A stretch of 64,000 nucleotides of DNA, from NCBI RefSeq assembly GCF_002288925.2, contig NW_022098037.1, forward strand, positions 5,326,632 to 5,390,631, written 5' to 3'. The first letter of the stretch is position 1. Every line of letters starts with the position of its first letter. The position numbers and the translations under genes are program-made. Positions 23,339 to 34,400 of the stretch are shown here, one piece after another. The DNA is from Delphinapterus leucas (lineage: Eukaryota; Chordata; Mammalia; Artiodactyla; Monodontidae). The notes beneath the pieces are model-generated. The model worked only from the letters and a program-made list of their open reading frames with translations, searched no databases and was not told the DNA's origin.

Positions 23339-23457
23339 CTGGTATATATTGAAATCTGCAAGTCTAACCACAACAGAACTAGACATTAACTTAACTTTGG
23401 ATTGTTGAGGTAACACTGTAGGCATTTTGGAAGTCCCTTTCAGAGTTGAGTCTTTCT
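23339..23457 (-). CDS. BLTP3B: BLTP3B coding exon 11
   Basis: 119 nt: two bases completing Glu, then 39 codons (about residues 431-469), KDSTLKGTSKMPTVLPQQ to RLADFNIYQ. The acceptor is tttcccacag and the donor is gtatgt, ending in phase 0. The exon starts in a disordered Lys/Ser/Pro linker and re-enters the groove fold at KLMSSSVVVRLADFNIYQ. The intron before it (23458-23979) is only 522 bp. Confidence 0.94.
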
Positions 23458-23979
23458 CTGTGGGAAACAAAAATTCCTTTTAATTTATAGTAAAATTATT
23501 TTTACCAGTCACTTTTTTATTACTAAGACAGCTACTAGAAATATAGATGAACCCTAATTTCTCAAACAAGGTAACATATGTGGAAATACTTTATATATAA
23601 ACTGATATAAGAACATAAGTTATTATGATTACTCTTTTATTTTGTGATAATTATTCTTTAAATGGGAATCATATCACATTGAAGAAACTCTCATACAATA
23701 ACTTTTGGGTGGAATTCTTGTTAAAAAGAGAAATCTACCCGTCATTTAAGAGTCTGAAATATTCTACATGGGTATTACTTTTATTAGTCATATTAATTTA
23801 AAAAGTGCTTTGATCTATAAGCCTATGATCCGAATGAGGTATAGGCTTTTTAGACATTAATTAAACACCATATTTATTTACAGAAAATACCATATGGTGA
23901 ACATACACACACACTCACACACATACACACACCCAATTAATATCAGGGGAATGACATAATGTTGTCAGAGGTAAAATAC
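23458..23979 (-). other. BLTP3B intron 10
   Basis: 522 bp of A+T-rich sequence. An interrupted (CA)n run (23902-23933, UG-rich in the transcript) lies about 45-75 nt inside the donor of exon 10. Confidence 0.85.
23902..23933. repeat. Interrupted (CA)n
   Basis: acatacacacacactcacac-type run in intron 10. Confidence 0.7.
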
Positions 23980-24162
23980 CTGTTTGTGTGTGCTGGGGAG
24001 AGGCATGTGTTGGGGATTTAGGAGGTGAACCTACATCATGATCCTTTACAGCCTGTTTAAGCATTTCAACGTTGCACTCAAATTCATGTAACAACTCGTT
24101 GGCCCAACCATTTTTTATTTTCGTTGCATCACTAAAATACATCCAATGACTACAACTATCTC
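23980..24162 (-). CDS. BLTP3B: BLTP3B coding exon 10
   Basis: 183 nt. It completes a Gly codon (about residue 369), then gives DSCSHWMYFSDATKIKNGW through the helix ELLHEFECNVEMLKQAVKD to a Ser/Pro/His-rich loop ending ASPQHTQT (about residue 429). The donor is gtattt. The acceptor region reads ttttacag-gag-AT, a NAGNAG tandem. I chose the upstream CAG because it is the stronger site and gives the expected K-A-G-D-S peptide; use of the downstream GAG would drop only the Gly and keep the frame. Confidence 0.93.
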
Positions 24163-24568
24163 CTGTAAAATGAATAACAAGTATTTCACTGAAAAATGCA
24201 CACTTTTCATTTATTCAATTATAGCAGAGCTTCTAATGATAAATATTCATTTTCTCAAGGGATTCTTTAACCTTCTAATAAATTTGAAGCTTTCACCTAC
24301 TACAGACATTAATCTTCCTAGAAAATATGAGTAAAACATTTAGAATGGAGGGAAAGAGTGTCAAAAGCAAATAACCTGGGAGGGTTTCTGTCTAGAACCT
24401 ATCTGAGGTAGAACATCACTCAAAGTTTCAATAAGAAGCAGCAATGCTGGTCAACCTTCACTGAATGCTCAACCCCTGGCATGCCTCCATTGAATAGAAT
24501 TCCAGTAAATACCATACAGGAAAAAGTCTCTTCATCAGAGATTTGTTGTAAAGTGAGTGAATGCAGCC

Positions 24569-24610
<42 letters not shown>

Positions 24611-24699
24611 ATGTATACACACACATATATATATGTATGTATATGTGTATATATATATATGTGTGTGTGTGTATGTATACACACACATATATATATGTA

Positions 24700-24730
<31 letters not shown>

Positions 24731-25757
24731 CACATATAGGATTTTTGGAGGAAAAAATTTAAATCAGGATTATTAGGTTTATCTGTAGCAATTAAGAAAA
24801 GTAGTATCTACATAAAAGGGTTAAGAAAATAAAACCTACTTTATGACTAAAAGTTTTACCTTCTAAATAGGAATGATTTCTATGGTAAAAATTATTTTCA
24901 GTATATGTAAGTCACTTATGAATCAGGAGGTCAAACTGTAAGACAAAGCCCTTCAAACAAAACTCTAAACAAATAGTACAACCTTTAAATTCTACCAGGT
25001 ACTGACACAGAAATGACAAACACTGAGAAATTGAAATTTGTGAAGAGAAAAATTTTATCATATTTTAAAAGTTCTAGAAAACTCATTATAGTTATTTGTT
25101 TTTTCTTATTTGTATGAATTAAAAAATAAAAAGCCACATATCACCAAAATGCAGAGATGGATATAAGGTCAAATTACTTAATTTGGCCATAAACATACAT
25201 ATTTTTGTTTTTATTATTTGGGGGGGAAAGTGCCTATCAATATGTGATTATTAAAGAACCTATTAACTCTTATCTATTGATGAAATTTAGAAAATACAAA
25301 AAAGTTTTTAAAAAAAGGTTCCTGGAATCCTACAATTTAACTAAAATCACTGTTATCCTTTTGCTTTATTTTCTTTTTTGATTTTTGAATATATATAATT
25401 AAAAAATTCAAAACATTAATAACTTGCTTTTGTCATAATTAACAAAATAGCACAAATATATGTTTTCTATCTTCTAATTTTTTAAAGTTTTAAATCAGTT
25501 TACAATATTTTCAGTTTCTAACAATTATATTTACTAATCATCTACATAAACCTCAATATAAGATTCATGAATATCTTCCATGGCAATTACATTTTCTTGG
25601 TAAGATACTGCCGGGCTGGGGGGAAATAATAAATGCCTTGATCTCTTTTCTCCTTAAAAAATTAAAACAAAATAATAAAATAACAACAAAACAAAATAAA
25701 TTGGCTATATAATTTAAAAGCAAGATTTACATCTTTTAAATAAACTGTTATACAAAC
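24163..25757 (-). other. BLTP3B intron 9
   Basis: 1.6 kb. A compound (TA)n/(TG)n microsatellite lies at 24569-24733. The rest (24163-24568, 24734-25757) is A+T-rich with no recognisable repeat. Confidence 0.85.
24569..24733. repeat. Compound (TA)n/(TG)n/(CA)n microsatellite with hairpin symmetry
   Basis: Alternating TA, TG and CA blocks. A unit of about 62-68 bp, gtgtgtgtatgtatacacac followed by atatatatgtatgtatatgt, occurs twice. gtgtgtgtatgtatacacac is nearly self-complementary. Confidence 0.95.
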
Positions 25758-25841
25758 CTGCTTTGTGATAAGGATAATAATCTATAGTTAGCTGTGTAAA
25801 AGACAGTTGCATAGCCCCTCCAGTAATACGTCTGTTTGACT
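25758..25841 (-). CDS. BLTP3B: BLTP3B coding exon 9
   Basis: 84 nt, phase 1 at both ends. The first two bases complete Glu 341, then 27 codons run SNRRITGGAMQLSFTQ to YYPYHKA (about residues 342-368); the last base opens the next Gly codon. The acceptor is cttttcccag and the donor is gtttgt, which is weaker than its neighbours. The GGAMQLSFTQLTIDYYPYH segment is a strand and turn motif conserved between the two BLTP3 paralogues. Too short for an ORF scan and placed by frame continuity. Confidence 0.93.
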
Positions 25842-25999
25842 CTGGGAAAAGAAAAAGATGAAATTGAAAGAGAGACAGAGAAAGAAGTATTAAGCAAATA
25901 TAAGAAACATTTCATTTACCATACCTGCAGTCCAAGCAGTGATAACTGTCTCTCTGTTACCGAGGTTAATACAATAAGGATTTTAAGAAATGCAATTCA

Positions 26000-26308
26000 G
26001 GGATTTCCCTGGTGGTCCAGTGGTTAAGAACCTGCCTTGCAATGCAGGGGACACTGGTTCGATCCCTGGTCCGGGAACTAGGTTCCCACATGTCGCAGGG
26101 CAACTATAAGCCCTCATGCCACAACTAGGGAGCCTGAGTGCCACAACTACAGAGCCCATGCGCTCTGGAGCCTGCGTGCCACAACTAGAGAGAAGCCTGT
26201 GCACCCCAACTAGAGAGAAGCCTGTGTACCACAACGAAAGATCCTACGTGCCACACTAAGTCCCAATGCAGACAATAAATAAATAAATAAATATTTTTTG
26301 GAAAAAGA
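26000..26308 (+). mobile_element. CHR-type SINE (long form)
   Basis: gggatttccctggtggtcca head, repeated tgccacaactagagag modules and a (TAAA)n tail. Perfect 15-bp target-site duplication aagaaatgcaattca at 25985-25999 and 26309-26323. Confidence 0.93.
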
Positions 26309-26323
26309 AAGAAATGCAATTCA

Positions 26324-26395
26324 ACCTAGTAAGTATTTATTGAGCCCCTATCCCCTGCAAGGTACTAAGCTAAAAGGTGAGGATACAAGAATAGC
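26324..26395 (-). repeat. L2 remnant
   Basis: agtatttattgagcccctat and gcaaggtactaagctaaaag are the antisense of the L2 3' end. Confidence 0.5.
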
Positions 26396-26469
26396 AGAAC
26401 TTTTATATTTACATATATATTTGGCATATATTTACCATATGCCAAACATTGTTTTAAATTTTTTAAGTG

Positions 26470-26703
26470 TACTTATTCATTTGCTCTTCATGGCAACCCT
26501 ATGAAATAGATACCATTAATATTATGCCCATTTTCTAGATAAGAAAATTAAGTAAATAGGCCAAGGTCATACAATCAGTTAGTGTAGGGCTGGTTTTGAA
26601 ACCAGGAAATCCTAACCACTGCCTTATATCATCCTGCCTCTTGTTGAAGAAGCAATTGAATCTACTAGGTTAGGTAAGTTTTCTAAAGTCACACAGCTAT
26701 GTT
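26470..26703 (-). repeat. MIR SINE remnant(s)
   Basis: atggcaaccctatgaaatag, gcccattttctagataagaa and ccaaggtcatacaatcagtt are MIR in the minus orientation. A second MIR-like tail (aagtcacacagctatg) lies at about 26690. Confidence 0.65.
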
Positions 26704-26718
26704 AAGATTGGAAGTATC

Positions 26719-28132
26719 CAAAAAAAAAATTTTTTTTCCATTTCAAATGTTCTAATTCTGTAAATATTTATTGATATAATCCACGTAAAAAAACCTCTTG
26801 AGGTTCTTAATAGTTTTTGAGAGTGTAAAGTGGTCCTGAGACTAAAAAGCTTGAGAATTACTAAGCCAGGCTTATCAGAAAAACTTAAGATTGCTAGTTT
26901 TTTACTGCCATTTAATTATGGGTATATTATAATAGAGCAAAAGCATGGATCCTCACTCTTAGAATAAGCTTCTGTCATCTAGTTGGGCAGAAGCTTAGAT
27001 AATTTCTTAGATATGGTATTTGGAATAGAATCTATGCTTTTAGAATCTATCAGACAAAAAATAAAACAACCTCCCCAAAACACCCTTAAGTAAATGTAGT
27101 TGGTCTTCTTTAAATGCCACTGAATAGAATGGGGCATTAATGTTTGCCCCTTTGTTTAAAATGTGATTCTTCAAAATAGAATTTAGAGATCAAGTCTCTC
27201 ACATTTTTGAAATAAATGCTATTTGGCAGGGCTTCCATTTGTCCTAGTCTTTCTATTGCTTTTTGGGATGTCAAAACACCCTTAAACAGCTCTTTAGGGT
27301 TAGAAGTTCTCTTTTTTGGCACTTTGCCTTCCCTTCTAATGATACTAAAGGTTGGATCACTAGAAAGTTGACCGATAGATATATTCCACCCAAGGTTATC
27401 ACCTCAAGATGAGGTTATGAAACTCCTTATATGGATAGCCATATTCCTTCTACCTGAAAATAAAGCTGTAGAAAAATAAAACTTTAGGGCTCTGTACAAC
27501 AAGGTTTGTACCACTTATTATATTCCAAGTAATTTTCTAGATGCTTTACAAATGTTGACCCATTTAAATCTTGTAACAACCTTATGAAGGGCCAATGAAA
27601 TTGAAGAACATAGAGGTTAAGTTACTCATTCAAGGTCACACAGCTGTTGCATGGTAGAGAGTCCAGACAATCTGACTTCAAACATGTGTCACTAACCAGC
27701 ATAGTATGCTGAAATAGTGCTTTAATTGGGGATAATTTAAAAAATAATATTTCAAATGAAGAGTTGCTTGATTTTGGTGGACATAATCTTAATTAAATTT
27801 ACTTGTGCTTTGGACAAATATGCTTATGCTTATAAAACTTCTGAGAAGAGATTCAGGAGCAACTGAAGGCACAGGGGATAGAAGTTGCAATGATTTGGAG
27901 TTGCCAGAAATCTAATTATGCTGCTCAAACTCTGCCAGTGAAATACCCAAGAATGGCAGAAGTATGAGAACCCTGGTTCTCTGGTACTAGTGACAAATGC
28001 CTTTGAAATTTCATGCTTTCTTTTGTAAATGTTCTTGAATTCTGCAAACTATACTACTATATTTTAATACAAAAATCATGTTTTAAATGACTCCTCATTG
28101 AAAATAAATGATGCTCCAAGAAAAAAAAAAAA
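26719..28132 (+). pseudogene. Retroposed copy of an unidentified polyadenylated transcript
   Basis: A 1414-bp insert ends in AATAAA (28103-28108), then after 12 nt a pure A-run (28121-28134). It is bounded by a perfect 15-bp direct repeat aagattggaagtatc (26704-26718 and 28133-28147). The repeat is preceded by TT, fitting an L1-endonuclease TCTT/AA nick. It contains a whole MIR fragment (27500-27690), so it was copied from genomic transcript RNA, not from a SINE or LINE. I do not recognise the source. No long ORF is present, so it may derive from a 3' UTR or lncRNA. Confidence 0.75.
27500..27690 (-). repeat. MIR SINE remnant inside the retrocopy
   Basis: gtaacaaccttatgaagggc, gaggttaagttactcattca and aaggtcacacagctgttgca are the MIR core in the minus orientation. 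Confidence 0.65.
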
Positions 28133-28147
28133 AAGATTGGAAGTATC

Positions 28148-28910
28148 TAAAACTGTTTCTGTTTTGTTATGTCTGTTCATTTATTTTGTTTTTTAGATTC
28201 CACATATAAGTGAAATCATACAGTATTTGTCAATAGGTGATTGCCAGAGGGCAGGGGGATAGGGGAAGAAGAAAAATAGGTGAGGGAGATTAAGTGGTAC
28301 AAACTTCCAGTTGTGAAATAAATGAGTCATGGGTATGAAATGTACAGTGTGGGGAAAATAGTCAATAATTACATAGTATCTTTGTACGGGGACAGATCAT
28401 AACTAGACTTATCACGGTGATCATTTTGAAATGTATAGAAATAATGAATCACTATGTTGTGTAATAGGAACTAACATAGTGCTGTAGGTCAACTAAACTT
28501 CAAAAGCAAACAAACTCATAGAAAAAGAGATCAGATTTGTGGTTACAAGAGGCAAGGGGTGGGGGAAGGGAGAATGCGATGAAGGCAGTCAAAAGGTACA
28601 AACTTTCAGTTATAAGATAAATAAGTACTAGGAATATAATGTACAACATGATAAATGTAATTAACACTGCCGTATGTTGTACATGAAAGTTAAGAGAATA
28701 AATCCTAAGAGTTCTCATCACAAGGAAAATTTAATTTCTTTAATTTTGTATCTATATGAAATGATGATGGTCACTAAACTTACTGTGATAATCATTTCAT
28801 GATGTATGTAAGTCAAATCATTATGCTGTATGCCTTAAACTTATACAGTGCTGTATGTCAATTATACCTCAATAAAACTAGAAGAAAAAATAAAAATAAA
28901 AAAAAGGTAA
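28148..28910 (+). mobile_element. Old L1 3' end with inverted 5' segment
   Basis: 28148-28232 is L1 3' UTR in the minus orientation (plus strand: agattccacatataagtgaa). From 28233 the adjacent L1 segment resumes in the plus orientation (aataggtgattgccagaggg) and runs to caattatacctcaataaaac and an A-rich tail. The same 3' UTR type occurs uninverted at 61930-62600. Confidence 0.7.
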
Positions 28911-29078
28911 AAAAGAAATCCAAAGTAGATGAAAAGTCAGTGTAACTCCAACATAGAACTCAAACATTAAAACAGCATAGACAAATCAAATACAAATTAG
29001 TATAGAGCTATGTACACACTCTCTATATTAATTTGTTAACTGCAATTTATCTCAACCGGCAGAATTTCTAGTACAGAT

Positions 29079-29395
29079 CTACAATCCCTTATTTAAAACC
29101 CTTGGAGCCAAATGTTTCAGAATTCAGAACTGTTTTAGATCTTATTAAAGTAATGTATGTATATCTGTGTATACATACATATATGAACTGCCAACAGGTT
29201 CTGAGGCAGCACTAAGTAACAAAAGATAGTAATTCTGCAGCAAAACTCAAGTATTTACACTAAGTGGGTATAAGAAAGATGATAAATAGCAACGTGCTCA
29301 TTTAGATGAAGTTTTGCCAGCAAATGAATTCTTTACAAACTTATGAAAAAGCATTTCAGACCCTTCTGGATTTTAGAATAGCAGAGAACTGATTT
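29079..29395. repeat. Degraded DNA-transposon-like repeat
   Basis: ctacaatcccttatttaaaa, ccaaatgtttcagaattcag and gcatttcagacccttctgga resemble an old dispersed element. Family not assigned. Confidence 0.3.
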
Positions 29396-29854
29396 AGATC
29401 TTTAAGATGAGGAAGCTATTTTGGTGGAGGGGTTTTCTCCTTAAATAACATCATTGAGCTTATTCTATGAGGGAATATAGAGGGAGGAATGTAAAAGAGC
29501 TGAGAAAACAGTTTTCTGGTTTTTTGCTGATCACTTAACCTTGACCCCTCATTTTGTTATTTTGGTTTGTTTTAACTTTTTTGATTTTCCTTTCAAATCA
29601 CTAAAGCAGAAGATGCCAACTACAAGCCAAATGACAAAGGTAGACAAACAAAAGACAGCAAATCTCTCTCCAAACTCCAAAACTTCCTTACCTTTGCTGC
29701 TCCACCCTTTTATCTGGTAGCTGATATCTGGCTGCCCTTTCTGAGAAGGCAAGGTAACTTCCATTGCTAAGTATAGGAGCAACATAAGTTACAGGGGTTG
29801 GTCTCAATATTCACTCTCTCAGCTTTAAAAATTCAGAGCAACAACTCTCATAGA

Positions 29855-29960
29855 CATAGATTCTGATTCAGGTCTGAGGCCCCAGGTTGGATGTCTCCAT
29901 TGAAAAAAGATTCTCAGCTTGATTCTCATGCTCACCAAGGTGTGAGAAACACTGTCCTAG
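29855..29960 (+). repeat. MER5-like hAT remnant
   Basis: attctgattcaggtctgagg and gtgagaaacactgtcctag are typical of MER5-type elements. Confidence 0.4.
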
Positions 29961-30310
29961 AGGCAGCACTACCTGACGAGTCCTTCCAACACTTATGGGC
30001 CAGAGACACTCTCTGGAGGAGAAACAGAAATGCCCAGCACCTAGAGTATGGAACCACAGATTTTCAAAGTGACCAAGAGCAGCTCCCTGCTAACCCCATT
30101 ACCTGTGTTTACTAAATAGGGAAAAATAAGAGAAGCAAAAGCTAAAAGGAAAGAAAAAACCTTCCTAACTGGGATTTAGCTTCCTGACCAAATTTAGGGA
30201 GGATCTGGAGTAAGGAGACACAAGAAATGTTAAACAGCCACATAGTTGTGTTTATATGCACATAGGGTCAGAAAAATGTAGATAAACCATCATGCTGAAA
30301 ATGCATGTGC

Positions 30311-30342
30311 ATCGCTTTTTGGCCTTTTGGCTAAGATCGAGT
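30311..30342 (+). pseudogene. Truncated U2 snRNA retropseudogene (5' 32 nt)
   Basis: atcgctttttggccttttgg followed by ctaagatcgagt matches the first 32 nt of U2 snRNA except for three changes. It is flanked by gaaaatgcatgtgc (30297-30310) and gaaaatacacgtgc (30343-30356), an aged 14-bp duplication. It lacks the Sm site and stem-loops, so it cannot function. Confidence 0.75.
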
Positions 30343-30737
30343 GAAAATACACGTGCAAATAATTATGAATTGAGTGTGGACTAAAATTTAATTTACAGAC
30401 AATTTCAAAATTATGAAAAAGTTAATTCAAAGGCTAGTCTAATTTTTCATCAACCTCTAAGGATGTCAGTCGTGGAAAAAAAAACGAATTTTACCATTAG
30501 CATTGACAGCTAACAATTAATTATGTTGAGGTACTATTAAAGCAAAATAAAATTTTATACCAATATACAATGCTTAAAATTACACCTTTCATCTACATAC
30601 CTCAATGAATGATAAAATTATGACTAGTTATCTTAAGAGTACAGACTATATATTGCATACGATAAACAATCCAGATGTGTAGTAAGTTCTAGAAAAACCA
30701 AAAATAGTTTCAAATAGCAGCTTTTATTATTTATTAC

Positions 30738-30918
30738 CTTTTTCTTTAGCATGAATATCATCACATATGTGTAGATCTAGATGAGAAATCACTAAGTGAT
30801 GGGAGGTTTCTTTAACATCAAAGTCATTGAATAGTTTCACAATTGCATCATTTAGATCAGGAGCATTTGAAGTCTGTGGTGTCTTCACTTGCTGGGTAGA
30901 TGGGGCTACTGTAGAGCT
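30738..30918 (-). CDS. BLTP3B: BLTP3B coding exon 8
   Basis: 181 nt: 60 codons (about residues 281-340) plus one base. It opens with a Ser/Thr/Gln-rich linker (SSTVAPSTQQVKTPQTSN) and passes into DLNDAIVKLFNDFDVKETSHH, then the strands LVISHLDLHICDDI. The acceptor is aatcttttag and the donor is gtaata, leaving phase 1. It is separated from exon 7 by a 4.3-kb intron that is poor in young repeats. Confidence 0.94.
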
Positions 30919-33179
30919 CTAAAAGATTCAAAACTGCCTTAGCACTGCAAGTTAAATATTTGACATTCCCCACTCAAAAAAACTGAAATAATAAAGTCAT
31001 AAAAAATAAGCAAATACATTTTCTTTTGTATCAGTAACTCAGTTTCCTAAAATATTTTCTGAATTATGTAGGATAAAACTAAAGTCTAAAAACTGGAGAA
31101 ATGTAAATAATTTGTATATGAACCCAATACATTTTAGTAAATATCTGAATAGCTATATTTATATATTTATAGCCCTTCCTGTTTTAGAAAATATTTTTTA
31201 ACTATTAAAGGCAGCTTATTTAAATATTATTAGTTTTATATATTGAAAAAGAAAAAAAATGTGATCAGCTATATACACTATTTTATGTCCTGTAGAAATA
31301 AATCATTACTTTGTAAAAGCACTTGTGATATTATTTAGTACTATACGTGCTCTCATGCCTCTTAAGAGGTGTGGTATGTCCTCTGAACTTGGATATCTGA
31401 AGAAGCCAGAAAGCAGAAGAGATTTATAACGGATTGTGAGTTCACATTCTTTTCTCCCCAAAGAGAAAAAACAGAATACTGTTGAAGTATAAAGACATCT
31501 GTGAACCTCCAACAGCCTAAAATAACTCTGCATACATAAGAATACTGTGAGATGATATGTACATGTTAGCCATAGAACTATACATGAAACTCTGGTAACA
31601 ATTAACAAAATGAAGACCAGATTTATTATTAAAAATATTTTAAATTTTTCTAATTAAGAACAGTTCATTAAAAGTATAGTTATTTACAGAAAATTAAAGT
31701 ACTATATACATATAGCTTGTATACAATATACATATTCTTAATAGTAAAAACTATGGTCATACTGTAAAAGAATTTCAAAGTGTACTCGGTAAATGAGAAT
31801 CTCTCAATGAAAATGATTGGGGCCCACACTATTTAAAGAAAAGCAAAGATGAAATATAGTTGTGAAGGCTTAAATTCTAGGGGCTCAAGTAAGCTTTTTT
31901 ACTAATTAACTGTTAAACTGATTTCCATCAGAAAAATCACTTTTTCTTATGTTTTCCCCCATCTACTTTCAAAGCCTTACAGACTATTATTTATGTCTAT
32001 GATGGTACTGTTTTGAAAGAAAACACTCTCCTGTATTCCTTTAATCATGTATCCTCTTTTTCATCAAGACAAATACTGATACAAATAAAAACATAAGCAT
32101 TAATCTCCCTACAAACACTTTTCTTCATACTGAGGTAGATTTAGGTTTTTGGATGACAATTGTGGGGGGAAAAGTGGGTCACTATAAATTCTTTTGCCTC
32201 ATGAATAATCTTAAAAAACTCTTAATTTTCAAGTTTGTAAAGCTCTCAAGTTATAAAGTTGAGCAAAGGAAAACTGTCACCTATTTCACTCTGTAATGCA
32301 CTCTCTTGGTACCTCAAGTCATCAGGACATTCTGTATGATAACTAAAGTAGTGACGTGACAACTACTACCCAAGAAAGAAACCCCACAGTAATGTGAATG
32401 GTTAAGTACATCTACTATAAAATATTATGGTGTGACAAAAAATACTAATTACAAATACTAATGACATGGAAGAAAACTATAGCCATTTGCTACTACATCC
32501 TTACTAAAACTAGGAAAAAATGCAGATGCCTAGGCAAAAAAATCTGTAAGGAAATACCTCAAGATGATAACACTGGTTTTGTTATGGTGGTAGGATTACA
32601 GAATTTTGTCCTTGTTTCTAGTTTCCTAATCTGTACCTTTATCTAGCTTCCTAATCTACATTCTATTTTATATAAACATATCCACATATTGCACAAGTAA
32701 GAGCTACAGTAACATCAACACTTTGTCTATTGGTCTTTCATTTCAATTACCATCTCTGTTAATGACATCCTAAGCTACATAAATCCTTATTGCAAGTCTT
32801 AACAGACTAGTGTTTATGTCTATGATGGTAATATTGTAAAATATTATCTCCTGTACTTCTTTAATTATTTTTCCCACTCCAAAATGGAACTCATTATTAC
32901 CTTTTCTCAGCCTTACCTCGTTAATCAAACCTGCTTCCTTCTGCATTTATTCTATTGGCTAATGGAATTACCAATTATTTGAAAAGTTCTCAACTCTTCT
33001 CTCTTCTTTATCCTCAACTGGTGAAAGACTCAGATGTCTTTCCCCAATTTGGCTTGTTTTTTCTTCTTTCAAACCATTACCAGAGGTCCAAGTCCACTCC
33101 TCCCCTAGAATAGCAATCTTCCTACTCTTCAGTCTACCCTCTATAATACTACCATGTCATACTTGACTTTTGTTTCCTA

Positions 33180-33330
33180 TTTAAAAACTTCCATTGGCTT
33201 CTGCATGCCTATAGGAAAAGTAAACATATAATACTCATCATGTCTAGTTGCCACTTACTTCTGCTTAAACTCAGGCTACCTGCCTAGGAAAACTCTATTC
33301 TACGCTATGGTCCAGTATTCTGTTCATCAA
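33180..33330 (+). repeat. L2-like remnant
   Basis: aaaacttccattggcttctg followed by catgcctataggaaaagtaa resembles L2. Weak. Confidence 0.4.
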
Positions 33331-34049
33331 ACTTTTAAAATTAGGTTCCCTTGAAGAATTATGAAGACATCTTATTGGATAAATATTAATTATTGGTAGA
33401 ATGATACAGGGTTCACCATCAATTCTCTGTTTGTTTTTATCGTTTAAAGCTCTGGGAAACTTTAACATAAATAAGTAGATTAGAATGAAATGAATTTTGT
33501 TTTAGCAATGTGACACGACTCTTTGAACTCTTTCAAGTTACATGCCAGGATTCACAAAGTGATCTATTGTAAAAAATTATTTTTAATAGTCTAGCAGCTG
33601 ACATTTATTAAACTTCCTTCAAATGTGTTGAAAGCAAAGAAGTGGGAATCACCTAATTTGTTAGTCTGTCATGGGTCATTCAGTTCCAACATGGACAGCA
33701 ATATTTCAAATTGCCTGTCTTATTTTCCAGAGGTTTTTGAGTCAAAACCCTCCCTTCCCAACCCCCCACCCCAATAAATCCATCAGAGTAAGAATGAGGA
33801 TGAGTAAGAAGAATGCCTTTCATTTGTAAAGTAGGATACTAGGATACGAGAAATTATGGAAAGGGAGAACCAGTCAGACGTCTTAACACAAGAACATTCT
33901 CACGTAGCCCAAATTTAAGAAAGAGTACGCATCAAAATGGAAGATGTGAAACAATTTCTTTAAAGCTTAGAAAGTTGTCATATATTCACAAGGCATGTGT
34001 ACCTCACTCTCAAAAATAATGCTCTAGGAACACCAAACCCCTTATTTTT

Positions 34050-34400
34050 ATCAGAAAATACCATGCTCCTTAACACCATCACACTTTTGCAGATTCTATT
34101 TCCTCATCCAAAATACCCTTTCCCTCACCTGGAAACTTCTACTCATTTTTAAGACTTAACTTCATTATCCTCTTTGTGAAACCTTTCCAAACTCCACAAG
34201 CAGTTGATTAAAACTTCTCTGTGCTTCTATAAACTCCTCATTCCCATTTTTAATTCTGCACTCTCGCATATACATTGAACTGCAATGATTTGTTTTATAT
34301 TTGATTCCCCATTACACCGAGATCCTTGAGGGCAGGATCAGACAATATTTATTTTTACATCCACAGCATGTAGCCCTGCACCTTATGACAAAGCAGGCAG
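34050..34400 (+). repeat. L2 3' region
   Basis: ttgtgaaacctttccaaact, gagatccttgagggcaggat and acatccacagcatgtagccc follow the L2 3' end order. Confidence 0.6.

Larger units (their letters stand above)
25842..30737 (-). other. BLTP3B intron 8
   Basis: 4.9 kb containing a SINE, L2 and MIR remnants, the retroposed transcript copy (26719-28132), a 5'-inverted L1 3' end (28148-28910), degraded DNA-transposon-like sequences and the U2 snRNA fragment (30311-30342). I recognise nothing in 29400-29850 or 29961-30296. Confidence 0.82.

Noticed and set aside
24420..24776. Open frames encoding YIYIY / VCVCV / THTHT
   Set aside because: Pure translations of the (TA)n/(TG)n/(CA)n microsatellite; the same applies to the frames at 8959-9367.
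27137..27322. 61-codon Lys-rich minus-strand open frame within the retrocopy
   Set aside because: It is antisense to the poly-A tail of the insert, so it cannot be the coding strand of the retroposed transcript.
29549..29785. 79-codon minus-strand open frame with a hydrophobic segment
   Set aside because: No start context, splice partner or family resemblance, and it lies in the middle of an intron. Chance is the simplest explanation.
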